DNA of 64,000 nt from Flammeovirgaceae bacterium. Lineage in GTDB: Bacteria; Bacteroidota; Bacteroidia; Cytophagales; Cyclobacteriaceae. Within the stretch, counting starts at the first letter, position 1. Every line of letters begins with the position of its first letter. The stretch covers positions 62,001 to 126,000 of the forward strand of contig JADJRT010000004.1 in the NCBI GenBank assembly GCA_016712035.1, read 5' to 3'. The translations under genes were made by a program, and so were the position numbers. Of this stretch, positions 1-9,083 are shown piece after piece. The notes under the pieces are model-generated. The model saw only the letters and a program-made list of their open reading frames with translations, made no database searches and was not told the DNA's origin.

Positions 1-141
1 CTTGGAGTGCAGGATTGCGCGATTGGCGGCTGGCAGATGCGACACCATGGTCGGGATTTTTTTCTTCACGTTATCCTGCCCATATGCAAGATATGACATA
101 GCACCAAAGCAAAGAAAAAGGAAGAACAACTTAAACTTCAT
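1..141 (-). CDS. Secreted protein, N-terminal fragment
   Basis: Only the first 47 codons lie in the window; the frame stays open to the left edge. The start is the ATG read leftward from 141. The N-terminus (MKFKLFFLF...) is a basic pair followed by a hydrophobic run and AYGQ, which reads as a Sec signal peptide, so the product is exported. The rest (from about residue 23, VKKKIPTMVS) matches nothing I recognise. It lies 27 nt downstream of the SGNH hydrolase stop on the same strand, so it is probably co-transcribed with it. An overlapping rightward frame here has no such features. Confidence 0.6.
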   Translation of the reverse strand, partial: MKFKLFFLFLCFGAMSYLAYGQDNVKKKIPTMVSHLPAANRAILHSK

Positions 142-168
142 AGTCAGCAGAAATAAATTTGCATCTTC

Positions 169-812
169 TTACATAAACTTTCGGATCACATCTGCCCAAA
201 GCACATACCCCTTCTCGTTAAGATGAAGTCCATCCTCAACAAAAATATCCTTTAACACCTCCCCGTTTGAATCCGTCATTGGCGTCCACACATCCGCAAA
301 CTTTACACCTTTTGCTTTTCAGTCCACTCCTTCAATGCCTTATTAAAGTCTAGATATTGATCTTTCAACTTCCAACGGGCTAAGCTTGGTTTGGCTGCGA
401 TAAAAATTACCTTGGATCCCTTCGGAAGTTTGGATCGAATAAGTGTCATCAATTTTTCAGCTGTCTTCAAAATTTCCTCTACTGATTTTCCAGAGTTAAG
501 ATCATTATCCCCTTCATAAATAAAAATCTTTTTTGGCTTATAGGGCACGATCAACGTTTCAGCAAAATATAACAAGTCAGTCATTTCAGAACCTCCAAAG
601 CCGCGATTCAATGCATTTTGTTTTGGTAAATCAGTTTGCAAACTTTTCCAAAAGCGAATGCTCGAGCTACCTGTAAAAAGTATAAGCTTTCTCTTATTAA
701 GAGAGCTATCTTCGGCAACCAAGTCGTTGACTTCCCTCTCGAAACGTAGTGGATCCTGCCCATGAAGCATTAGGGCAAAGCTTATTAAGCAACCAACTAA
801 GATAATTCGCAT
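169..812 (-). CDS. SGNH/GDSL-family hydrolase (frameshifted)
   Basis: Secreted esterase/lipase-like enzyme. A signal peptide ends near residue 19 (LMLHGQD). Block I is GSSS at residues 48-51 (nucleophile Ser) and the GDND block is near residue 101. The catalytic Asp/His block DGLHL is present, but in another frame: the first frame stops at about 303, and the conserved C-terminal part (FADVWTPMTD to ADVIRKFM) continues to a stop at 169. Adding one A to the A4 run at 310-313 joins the two parts into one protein of about 214 aa, normal for the family. The length of 644 nt is one short of a multiple of three. The substrate is unknown. The frameshift is probably a homopolymer sequencing error. Confidence 0.82.
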
Positions 813-857
813 ATCAGATTTTAATAGAAAAGACCAATATCAGCATTATTCTTAAGA

Positions 858-1220
858 CTAGATCCACTTTTGATTATGCACGGAACGCTCGTGCTCTACA
901 GTGCCTGTATGAGCCGTTTCCTTTGGTTCAAATAATAAAACCCATACTTCTTCTCCATTCGTGCGTGGATTGTGCTCAACTCCTCTAGGCACAACAATCA
1001 TCTCACCCTCTTGTAAAACTTCAGTTCTATCACGAAAGTCCATGTATAATGTTCCCTTAAAGATCATAAACAGTTCATCTTCTTGTTCGTGGCTATGCCA
1101 AACGAATTCATCTTTCAGTTTGGCAAGCTTTACATACTGGCCGTTCAGCTCGCCAATAATTTTAGGTGTCCAGGTTTCTGAAAATAAGCTGAATTTCTCT
1201 TTAATGCTGATTGATTTCAT
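858..1220 (-). CDS. Cupin domain protein
   Basis: A 120-aa single-domain cupin of the mannose-6-phosphate-isomerase-like type. The two cupin motifs are readable: HSHEQEDELFMIFKG (metal-binding His/Glu) at about residues 42-56 and PRGVEHNPR near residue 80. There is no signal peptide, so it is cytosolic. Proteins of this sort bind a metal and a small ligand, but the substrate cannot be told from sequence. It lies 10 nt after the TSUP transporter on the same strand and is probably in its operon. Confidence 0.85.
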   Translation of the reverse strand: MKSISIKEKFSLFSETWTPKIIGELNGQYVKLAKLKDEFVWHSHEQEDELFMIFKGTLYMDFRDRTEVLQEGEMIVVPRGVEHNPRTNGEEVWVLLFEPKETAHTGTVEHERSVHNQKWI

Positions 1221-1230
1221 ACCATAAAGA

Positions 1231-1986
1231 TTAAAAAATCATACCCATAGCCGCAACTAAAGTCATCACAATGATGAACCATCGGAAAATTTTTTCTGAT
1301 ACCTTTTTAATAATTACAATGCCCAGGAAGGCACCCAGTAATATAACAGGCAAGGTAACCAAATCAAAGAGCATCGTATTTATCGAAATGGTGTGCCACA
1401 CAAAAACATGAAAAGGAAACTTAAACCAGTTAACAACCATGAAAAACCACGCGGCTGTACCTATATAGGCATTTTTAGGCAGCCGGGTCGAAAGCAAATA
1501 GATACCCATTACTGAGCCAGCCAGATTGCCCACCATAGAAGTAAATCCACCGGCTATTCCCATACCATGAGCAAATAACTTATTAGTTGGCACTTCATCC
1601 TGATGACTTGACTTTTCCAACCAAATCATAATTAACACGCTAATTAATATGATTGCTCCCATGATTAATTTGAAAACCTCATCGTTGATGTAGCTACCCA
1701 CAAGCGTTCCTACTATAACGCCAAGAGCAGCCCATGGAAATAGTATTTTTAAGTGATGCCACGAAGCATGACGATGATAATAAACTACTCCCATAACATC
1801 GGCCAACATGAGCATGGGCAATAAAATGCCTGTTGATTGCTGTCCCCCAAACACCGTAGCCAAAAGCGGAACCGCTAATATGCCGGTGCCATGCACGCCT
1901 GTTTTGGCCATACCAATAAATAAGGCAACCAGCAAAACAATAGATATTTCAGTAAAAGAAAGTGAGTAAGAGAAGAGTGTAATCAC
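1231..1986 (-). CDS. TSUP-family (TauE/SafE) membrane transporter
   Basis: 251-aa polytopic protein with about eight hydrophobic segments and no signal peptide. The sulfite-exporter TauE/SafE family is suggested by the N-terminal half-repeat (SIVLLVALFIGMAKTGVHG followed by GILAVPLLA) and the second half-repeat with GMAGGFTSM-like glycine signatures (here GIAGGFTSMVGNLAG). Family members move sulfite, organosulfonates or other small anions across the inner membrane. The substrate here is not evident. The start is the first ATG, placed before the first TM segment. Confidence 0.85.
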   Translation of the reverse strand: MITLFSYSLSFTEISIVLLVALFIGMAKTGVHGTGILAVPLLATVFGGQQSTGILLPMLMLADVMGVVYYHRHASWHHLKILFPWAALGVIVGTLVGSYINDEVFKLIMGAIILISVLIMIWLEKSSHQDEVPTNKLFAHGMGIAGGFTSMVGNLAGSVMGIYLLSTRLPKNAYIGTAAWFFMVVNWFKFPFHVFVWHTISINTMLFDLVTLPVILLGAFLGIVIIKKVSEKIFRWFIIVMTLVAAMGMIF

Positions 1987-2031
1987 AGTGGCAAGATACT
2001 GGTTGTTTGAGGCTGAATAATAAAATAGAAA

Positions 2032-3389
2032 CTATTTAACTAGTTTTTTAAGTCCAGCATCAATTTCAGATTTTGAAAGCCACTTGCCTCGAATCATTAC
2101 ACCAACCACTTTTTTGAATTGGTAATGTCAGCTAAAGGATTGCCGTCCATTAATAAAAGATCTGCTACGGCTCCAGGTCTTATTGTTCCGGCATTTGTTA
2201 GTTTAAGGTACTTAGCTACATTTACCGTTCCAGTTTGCAATGCCTCATAAGGTGTTAAGCCTGCATCCACCAAATACTTCAATTCATTGTGTGTAGAAAA
2301 ACCTGGAACGTTAAATATCTGTGGCGCATCGCAACCAAGAAGAAGTCCCACCCCATTTTTCTGACATTCATAAATCAGTTTTCGCCTTAGTTTAATGAAG
2401 TTCTCAATTTTGGCAGCATCATATTGTGGGTTTGCCATCAAGTTTTTCTTACTATCAATCCACTGATCGACAATTTGCTTATTCATGTATTTACTGTCTG
2501 GATCCGCTAGAAATACTTCAGGAGTAAATGCGGAATCAAACCAGCGGTCAGCAAGGGATTGCGTTGGTACCACCCAGATATTTTTATCCTTCAGTTCTTT
2601 CATCAGTTTAGGAATCACGGACTCATCAGCTTTATCTGCTACAAACATTCCGAATAATCCTGCTTTTTGCTCAACCATGCTTTCAATACCAGGCACCATG
2701 GCTTCCACAAAACCATCCATGTGATCGATGGACGAATACCCCGCATCAATGGCACGCCACACACCAACTCCAAAAGCTACATGGCCCACAAATGGAATTC
2801 TTATTTCATTAGCCGTAGTAGAAATTGCTCCAAATGTTTCCTTAGTAAGACCAGGGTGAAGGTTTAGATAATCGTAGCCAGCCGCCTTTTGCTCACGTAC
2901 CATTTCAGAACCACGCTCGGCTGTTTTAACGCTCAAACCGTTAAAAGAAGGACCGGTTGTATAAAATCGTGGTCCCAATACCTCACCACTATTAATTTTT
3001 GCTCGAAGGGTTAAATGACTTGGGTGCCCCAACATGCCACGAATAGTTGTAATACCATTGGCAGCAAACAGAAATAATACTTCTTTGTGCGATTCCAGAT
3101 TATCATTGGGTGGTACGTGTGCATGCATCTCCGCGAGGCCGGGCATCAGGTACTTTCCCTTTGCATCTATGACGAGTGCCTCTTTACTATACTTAATATT
3201 TTTACCAATTGCCGATACAAGACCATTCTTCACCAACACCATTTGGTTTTCAAGCACTTGCTCCCGATCCATCGGAATTACGTTTACAGAAGTGAAAACA
3301 ATCTCGCGTTGCGATGAGTCAATGAGATTCTGGCTATGTAGCGTAATGACTGAAAGTACGAGTATTAAAGCCAGGAGTCTTGAGCACAT
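2032..3389 (-). CDS. Amidohydrolase-family protein, secreted (frameshifted near C-terminus)
   Basis: Metal-dependent hydrolase of the imidazolonepropionase/prolidase-like group, with a signal peptide (MCSRLLALILVLSVITLHSQN). Metal ligands are visible: HAH at about residues 89-91, VGHVAFG, SIDHMDG and the late GCDAP aspartate. The main frame stops at 2097, but the family's C-terminal strand (VMIRGKWLSKSEIDAGLKK) continues in another frame to TAG at 2032. One extra A in the A6 run opposite 2110-2115 restores a full protein of about 452 aa. The periplasmic location suggests peptide or amide turnover. The substrate is unknown. Confidence 0.85.
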
Positions 3390-3454
3390 AGTCTTTAGTA
3401 GTTAGTATTGAGTCCTTAGTAATTAATAATTAGTATCTGTTCAAGAATCCAGCA

Positions 3455-4063
3455 TCACTTTTTCAAATATTTCCAATTTCTGATTTTTCCTTCTGCCATC
3501 CATTCAAGTGCAGTATCCATTCTCTTATCACGGGTAACTTCTGTTTTCGCTTCTGTAATCCATTCAATATACTCCTTCTGATTCGAATAGCTAAACGCTT
3601 CAAATGTATTGAGTGCCGCTTTGTTAGATTTCAATGCTTTTATGAAATAAGGCGGGATAATTAACTTCTTTATTACAGGTTTCTTTTTCTCAACCTTGAT
3701 GCCTTCCGCATTCAATTTAGCGGCTTCCTTTATGTATTGAATCAAAACTTTGTCGGAAGGCAAATCTTTGAGTGATTTTATCGCGCCCAAATGCCCCATC
3801 CCAGATTCACTCTTCGCATTCTTTACAAGCGTTTTATCTTTCATGAGTGAAGCCTTAAAGAATCCAAAGGAACAATGATTTTTAAACCCGGCCATGTGGC
3901 ACATCATACCCTTGTATTCAAAGTTTGGAAAACTCCATTTCAGAGTTTCTTCTACATCCGGACAAGCCACATGCACAAGTTCACGGAGATGAGTTAAAAT
4001 AGGAATGGCAAAATCTGCCGACTTAAGAATGTAAGAATCTATGCGCTTATCTCGTATTCCCAT
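3455..4063 (-). CDS. DUF1801 / YdeI (OmpD-associated) family protein
   Basis: 202-aa cytosolic protein. The N-terminal half is a DUF1801 domain (DVEETLKWSFPNFEYKG is its signature near residues 36-52). The C-terminal part is the bacteriocin-protection YdeI/OmpD-associated type (IPPYFIKALK, then FSYSNQKEYIEWITEAKTEVTRDKR). Two-part proteins of this kind are common in Bacteroidota. The biochemical role is unknown. It is divergent from the yebC gene that follows and sits alone on its strand, with a 65-bp AT-rich spacer to the amidohydrolase. Confidence 0.8.
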   Translation of the reverse strand: MGIRDKRIDSYILKSADFAIPILTHLRELVHVACPDVEETLKWSFPNFEYKGMMCHMAGFKNHCSFGFFKASLMKDKTLVKNAKSESGMGHLGAIKSLKDLPSDKVLIQYIKEAAKLNAEGIKVEKKKPVIKKLIIPPYFIKALKSNKAALNTFEAFSYSNQKEYIEWITEAKTEVTRDKRMDTALEWMAEGKIRNWKYLKK

Positions 4064-4167
4064 ACTACAAATTAGAAATACAAATTCAGATAGTCAAAGA
4101 TTTTATATTGGAGTTCCTATCTCCATTCATTTCGCTATTTTTACGCTCCGAATTTTTACTAAGAAGT

Positions 4168-4875
4168 ATGGGACGAGTTTTTGAAAAGAAAGCACAAAAT
4201 GTTTGCCCGGTTTTGACCGTATGGGCCAAGGGCTTTTCACGAATTGGAAAGGACATTGCCATTGCCGTAAAGCAAGGCGGGCCCAATCCGGATAACAACC
4301 CGCGCTTACGCATGGCTATTCAAAATGCCAAGGGGATAAACATGCCCAAGGATCGGGTTGACGCGGCTATCAAACGAGCGTCAAGCAAAGAAGAGAAAGA
4401 TTTTCAAGAAGTAATTTATGAAGGCTATGCGCCCCACGGTGTACCTGTTGTTGTGGAATGCGCTACTGATAACCCAACGCGTACAGTCGCTAATATTAGG
4501 CTACTCTTCTCGAAAAACGGTGGCGCTATGGGCAACTCCGCTTCCGTTATGTTTTTATTTGAGCGCAAAGGTGTTTTTAAATTTGATCCGGCAACTTTAA
4601 ATCTTGATGAACTGGAACTTGACTTGATTGATGCCGGGGCTGAAGAAATTCAGACAGATGATGAAGTGACTATTGTGTATACCAAGTTCACCGAATTTGG
4701 TCACATGCAAAAGTTTCTCGAATCCAAAAATCTGGAACCTAAGAGTTCTGAACTTCAATACATACCAACAGCAACCAAAGAGTTAAGCGAAGCTGAACAG
4801 GATGAAGTGATGGAATGCGTAAGTGCTCTTGAGGCCGATGATGATGTGCAATCCGTCTATCATAATCTGGCTTAA
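4168..4875 (+). CDS. yebC: YebC/PmpR-family protein (garbled N-terminal stretch)
   Basis: 235-aa member of the YebC/PmpR/TACO1 family, cytosolic; members are described as DNA-binding regulators and, more recently, as translation factors. Family signatures are clear from residue 24 on: FSRIGKDIAIAVKQGGPNPD, AIQNAKGINMPKDRV, YEGYAPHGVPVVVECATDNPTRTVANIR. I chose the ATG at 4168 (MGRVFE), the conserved Bacteroidota start, over an upstream ATG at 4108. Residues 7-19 do not match the family, but a shifted reading of the same bases gives the expected RKHKMFARFDRMAK. Several compensating indels between about 4184 and 4225 explain this. Confidence 0.9.
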   Translation: MGRVFEKKAQNVCPVLTVWAKGFSRIGKDIAIAVKQGGPNPDNNPRLRMAIQNAKGINMPKDRVDAAIKRASSKEEKDFQEVIYEGYAPHGVPVVVECATDNPTRTVANIRLLFSKNGGAMGNSASVMFLFERKGVFKFDPATLNLDELELDLIDAGAEEIQTDDEVTIVYTKFTEFGHMQKFLESKNLEPKSSELQYIPTATKELSEAEQDEVMECVSALEADDDVQSVYHNLA

Positions 4876-4994
4876 ACCAGCCACCTATTTCAAACTTTGA
4901 GTTTGGATTCCGCCTCTAAGCGATTATTCGACAAAACCATGTAAAAATACGCCTATTGAGCAGGTTTTGGCCGTACTTATTTCCCTAATTATCT

Positions 4995-5002
4995 TAGATT
5001 TG
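4995..5002 (+). promoter_or_regulatory. Possible Bacteroidota -7 promoter element
   Basis: TAGATTTG fits the Bacteroidota -7 consensus TAnnTTTG. It lies 73 nt upstream of the outer-membrane protein start, in the 199-bp gap after yebC. A T-rich TTTTGG lies upstream, but at a longer spacing than is usual for the -33 box, so support is weak. Confidence 0.3.
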
Positions 5003-5074
5003 TAGTTCTGCCAAAAACAAAATACTTGCTTTTGGCTTAATTTTAGAAGGTAATAACCCAACCTAACACCCCCA

Positions 5075-6022
5075 ATGAAGGCCGTATTCACAGGCTTTTT
5101 GTTAATTGTTTTTGCTCAGGCCTCAGCACAAAATGTGGAGGCCTTTGGGATTTTCGGAGGGTTCAATTTTCCCTTTACGGTTGACCAGGGATTAAGTAAA
5201 GATCCGCGTTTTTATGGCAAGCTAACCATTCGATCCACGCCCGATTGGATTCTCTTATGGATACGACCGCGTTGGTCATGGAATCTTATTGACTCCTAAC
5301 TATACGCGGACCGGTCAAAAATTTATTATTAAGAATACAACTGGTGGTGAGGTAGGCACGAGGGATGTTCAAATGAATTATTTCAGTGTGCCGGTTGCAC
5401 TTAAACTTCACATTAACGACATGTCTTTCTTTCGGTTAAGCCTGGTTGCTGCAATTGCTCCAAGTTTTTTTAATTCAAGGCCAGGAAACGTATACGATCA
5501 GTTCACCCGGTCAATCGACTAAACTTAAGTACCCACCCGGGTTAGTGTGCCCACCGACCCAGGGTATGAGATTGTGTATGATGGCGTGTTTGTTCCCGAT
5601 ATGGATGACGAAGTCTATGTCTCCAAGGATAAGTATAATGCATTTCAACTTTTTGCAGCTGTCGGCCTGCGCTCTGATTTTGATCTTAATGATGATTGGA
5701 GCATCAACTTTGATGGCCGTGCAAACTTTGGCATTTTAGATACCCGTAACTCAACCTACCTTGATCAATTAAAAAACCCTTCTGGCCCGCTGATATTAAT
5801 GGAAAGCCGGTTGCGCCCGATCTATATGGCCAACGTAGAGAACTTTATCTTTCGGCATCGTTTGGGATTTCCAGAATCATCCAAAGCAAAGAAAAATTTA
5901 AGACCAAGTCATCAGGTCAGCCAGCCGCTGCTTTAAAATCCTCGCTGCCAAAACCACGCTCTACCAGTGGTAGAAATAAGAGCATGTCAAAATCAAAAAG
6001 CAGTAAGAAGAAGAAAAACTAA
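5075..6022 (+). pseudogene. Outer-membrane beta-barrel (PorT-like) protein, multiple frameshifts
   Basis: A single secreted beta-barrel-type protein broken over at least three frames. The signal peptide (MKAVFTGFLLIVFAQASAQ) leads into GIFGGFNFPF. At about 5240 an extra C in CCC shifts the frame; the continuation reads TPIGFSYGYDRVGHGILLTP and on to about 5515. A third segment (from about 5547, PGYEIVYDGVFVPDMDDEVYV and GLRSDFDLNDDWSINFDGRANFG) is barrel-like. A last shift near 5868 leads to a Lys/Ser-rich tail (SKSKSSKKKKN) ending at 6022. The total length is a multiple of three, so the indels nearly compensate. It resembles PorT-type 8-strand barrels. The basic tail is unusual. Confidence 0.65.
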
Positions 6023-6047
6023 GTAGTTCATTTAATTTTGTGCAGCC

Positions 6048-8325
6048 TTATTCTAGCATAAATTCTGTCTGTTTCACATCTCTGGAGTTACCACCAACAA
6101 ACACTTGAAATTTTCCGGGCTCGGCCACAAATTTTAATTCCGAATTATAAAAAGATAGATCTTTCATTCCCAGCGTAAAACTTACGGTTTTAGTTTCGCC
6201 TGCCTTCAGATTAATCTTTTTAAATCCCTTCAGCTCTTTAACAGGTCGGGTTACAGACCCTACCAGGTCACGGATATAAAGTTGCACCACTTCACTCCCA
6301 TCTCGCTTCCCTTGGTTGGTCACATCAATAGAAACCTGCACCGAATCAGATGAAGTAATTTCAGTAGCACTAAGTTTAATCTCACCATAGCCAAACTGGG
6401 TATAGCTCAATCCAAATCCAAACGGGTATAATGGTTCGTTGGGTACATCCAGATAATTAGATTGAAACTTTTGAAACCAAGGGCCACTTAACGGACGACC
6501 CGTATTCTTATGGGCATAGTAGATAGGCACCTGTCCTACATTTTGTGGAAATGTAGTCGATAGTTTTCCAGATGGATTTACATCACCATACAACACATCG
6601 GCAATGGCATCACCCGCTTCGCTACCGCCAAACCAAACATTAAGAATAGCAGGCACATTTCCTTCTTCCCATGTTAGTACCAAAGGCCGGCCTGTAAATA
6701 ATACCAACACAACCGGCTTACCTGTTTTTAGTAATGCTTTCAATAATTCTCGTTGCGTTTCCGGAATTTCAATATTTGTTCTGCTGGCTGCCTCGCCACT
6801 CATTTCTGCGGCTTCACCAACAGCGGCAATAATTACATCAGCATTCTTAGAAATGCGCACAGCTTCATCACGCAACTCAGCAGCAGTTCGCTTATCGCGA
6901 TGCAATGATTTACCAAACAGGGTTGAGTTTGCTTCCAGCGTTTCATTTTCCGTCAGGTTCGCTCCTTTCGCATAGACAATTCGGGCATTTGTACCCACTG
7001 CTTTTGTCAAACCTTCCAGTAAAGAAATTGATTCTGAAAACCGCGCAGCAACACTCCACGTACCGGTCATATTTTCTTTTGCATCAGCCAATGGACCAAC
7101 CAAAGCAATGGTACCTGATTTGCTTATAGGCAAAACATCGCCCTTATTTTTCAATAGTACAAAACTTTGTGCCGCGGTACTTCGGGCCTCTTCTCTGTTT
7201 TCCGTTGTAAAAACTTCGCTCCTGGCACGACCTTCATCACAATACTTATAGGGGTTATCAAACAAACCTAATTTGAATTTTGCTTCTAAAATTCTTCTAC
7301 ACGCTTCCGTAATTTGCTGCTCTGTTATTTTTCCTTCCTTCACAGAATTTCCAAGTGTAGTTAATAATCCTTCGCTCACCATATCCATATCAAGTCCGGC
7401 ATCCAACGCTTTGGCGGAAACATATTGAAGATCGCCATACCCATGGTTAATCATTTCGCTTACACCTGTATAATCCGAAACAACAAAACCATCAAATCCC
7501 CACTCGGTGCGAAGCACATCCGTAAGCAACCACTTGTTGGCCGTTGCCGGCACGCCATCTATTTCATTGAAGGATGCCATGATGCTTCCAGCACCAGCAT
7601 CTAAAGCCGCTTTATAAGGGGGGTAGATATTCATTATACATTCTATGGCGGCTCATATCAACCGTATTGTAATCGCGCCCGGCTTCAGAGGCGCCATAAA
7701 GCGCATAATGTTTTACACAAGACATTATAGTGTTAGCCGCTGCCAAATCATTACCCTGATACCCGCGCACCATCGCTTTGGCAATCTCTGATCCGAGATA
7801 AGGGTCTTCGCCACTGCCCTCCGAAATGCGACCCCAGCGTGGGTCGCGCGAGATATCTACCATGGGCGAAAATGTCCAGTTGATTCCATCGGCACTAGCT
7901 TCTTGCGCGGCAATGCGCGCACTATGCTCAATCAAATTCATATCCCAACTGCAGCTCAATCCCAACGGAATTGGAAAAACAGATTCATACCCATGAATTA
8001 CATCCATGCCAAAGATCAACGGAATTTTGAGCCGGCTCTTTTCAACTGCAATCTTTTGCATCTCCTTAATGTTGGTTACCGTTTTAATATTAAATAGTCC
8101 GCCCACTTTTCCTTCTTCAATTTTCTTAGCAATGTCAGAGCTTTCAACAGCTCCGGTTACAACGGCACCCGCTGACGGAAGATTAAGTTGTCCGATTTTT
8201 TCTTCGAGGGTCATGAAATTCAGAACTGAGTCAACACGACTGTCTATGCTGGTTTGGCCATTTTTAGTAGTTGTGTTGCAAGCTGCCAGAAAAAGCAATA
8301 GGATAAAGCCACAAAATGATTTCAT
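6048..8325 (-). CDS. bglX: GH3 beta-glucosidase lipoprotein (frameshifted)
   Basis: Glycoside hydrolase family 3, exported as a lipoprotein (lipobox LAAC at the end of MKSFCGFILLLFLAAC; the start at 8325 is preferred because it places the lipobox correctly). It has the N-terminal TIM barrel with SWDMNLIEHSARIAAQEASADG and SPMVDISRDPRWGRISEG, the nucleophile loop GFVVSDYTGV, the alpha/beta sandwich domain, and the C-terminal FN3-like domain (YPFGFGLSYTQF). The frame breaks in a C6 run opposite 7618-7623; removing one C gives the conserved LPPYKAALDAGAGSIM join. It would hydrolyse beta-glucosidic oligosaccharides in the periplasm or at the surface. Convergent with the barrel protein. Confidence 0.88.
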
Positions 8326-8447
8326 TGAAGTATTGTTTAATGCCGTATTGAAAGATCGGAAAAAATTAGGTGTCAAGTAAGAGATTGGAAAATATTTCAC
8401 AAATAAACTTTTCACCTCAATTACTCCGATAAATCGTATTTTGCAAA

Positions 8448-9083
8448 ATGCAAGTAACCATCACCCTAATCATTATCATTATTACGGTTGCAGTCAGTCT
8501 ATACACCATGCAAAAACCACGGGTGTTAAATAGCCTGATGATGAATCCGTACCAGATTAGTCATTCGGGGCAATATTACCGCCTTATTTCCTCCGGGTTT
8601 GTTCATCGGGATCATATGCACCTGATCTTTAATATGTTTTCGTTTTACTTTTTTGGCACCCAACTCGAATACATTTTCCAACAAATTTTTGGAGGGCTGG
8701 GTGGTGTACATTTTATCGTACTTTATCTTTTGGGCATTATTGTTTCAGATCTACCTACCGTATTTAAACATCGGAAAAATATTTATTACAATTCTTTAGG
8801 CGCTTCGGGAGCTGTATCAGCGGTTGTTTTTGCCTGCATTTTATTTTTGCCTTTGCGGGATATCTGCTTTTATGGTGTACTGTGTTTTCCGGGATTTATA
8901 CTGGGTGTGAGTTGTCTGGGTTACTCCTATTAGAGTTCAAAAAAATCAAAAGACGGCATTAATCACGATGCCCATTTATATGGTTCGTTGTTTGGCATCA
9001 TTTATTGCGTAGTCTTTTACCCTGACTCGATTCGTATATTCTTAGAACAGATGGGGGAATGGAAAATACCTTTTATTGGATAG
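8448..9083 (+). CDS. Rhomboid-family intramembrane serine protease (in-frame TAG)
   Basis: Six-TM-type rhomboid. The first TM is at residues 4-20, followed by FVHRDHMHLIFNMFSFYFFG (the HxxxN loop). The catalytic Ser is in GASGAVSA near residue 123. The frame meets TAG at 8931-8933, but the same frame continues without a shift through SSKKSKDGINHDAHLYGSLFG, which carries the catalytic His, to TAG at 9081. So this is a nonsense codon, not a frameshift: the expected residue is Tyr (YY-SSKK), one substitution away. Truncation at 161 aa would remove the catalytic His and inactivate the protease. The 3' end overlaps the convergent aminopeptidase gene by 11 bp. Confidence 0.82.

Noticed and set aside
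2..226. Rightward 74-aa frame at the left edge
   Set aside because: It lacks coding features and is antisense to a signal-peptide gene (1-141) and the 3' end of the SGNH hydrolase.
3390..3454. Insertion-element scar from TTAGTA-type repeats
   Set aside because: The repeats (TTAGTAGTTAGTATT, TTAGTAATTAATAATTAG) are short, AT-rich and without terminal inverted repeats or target duplication.
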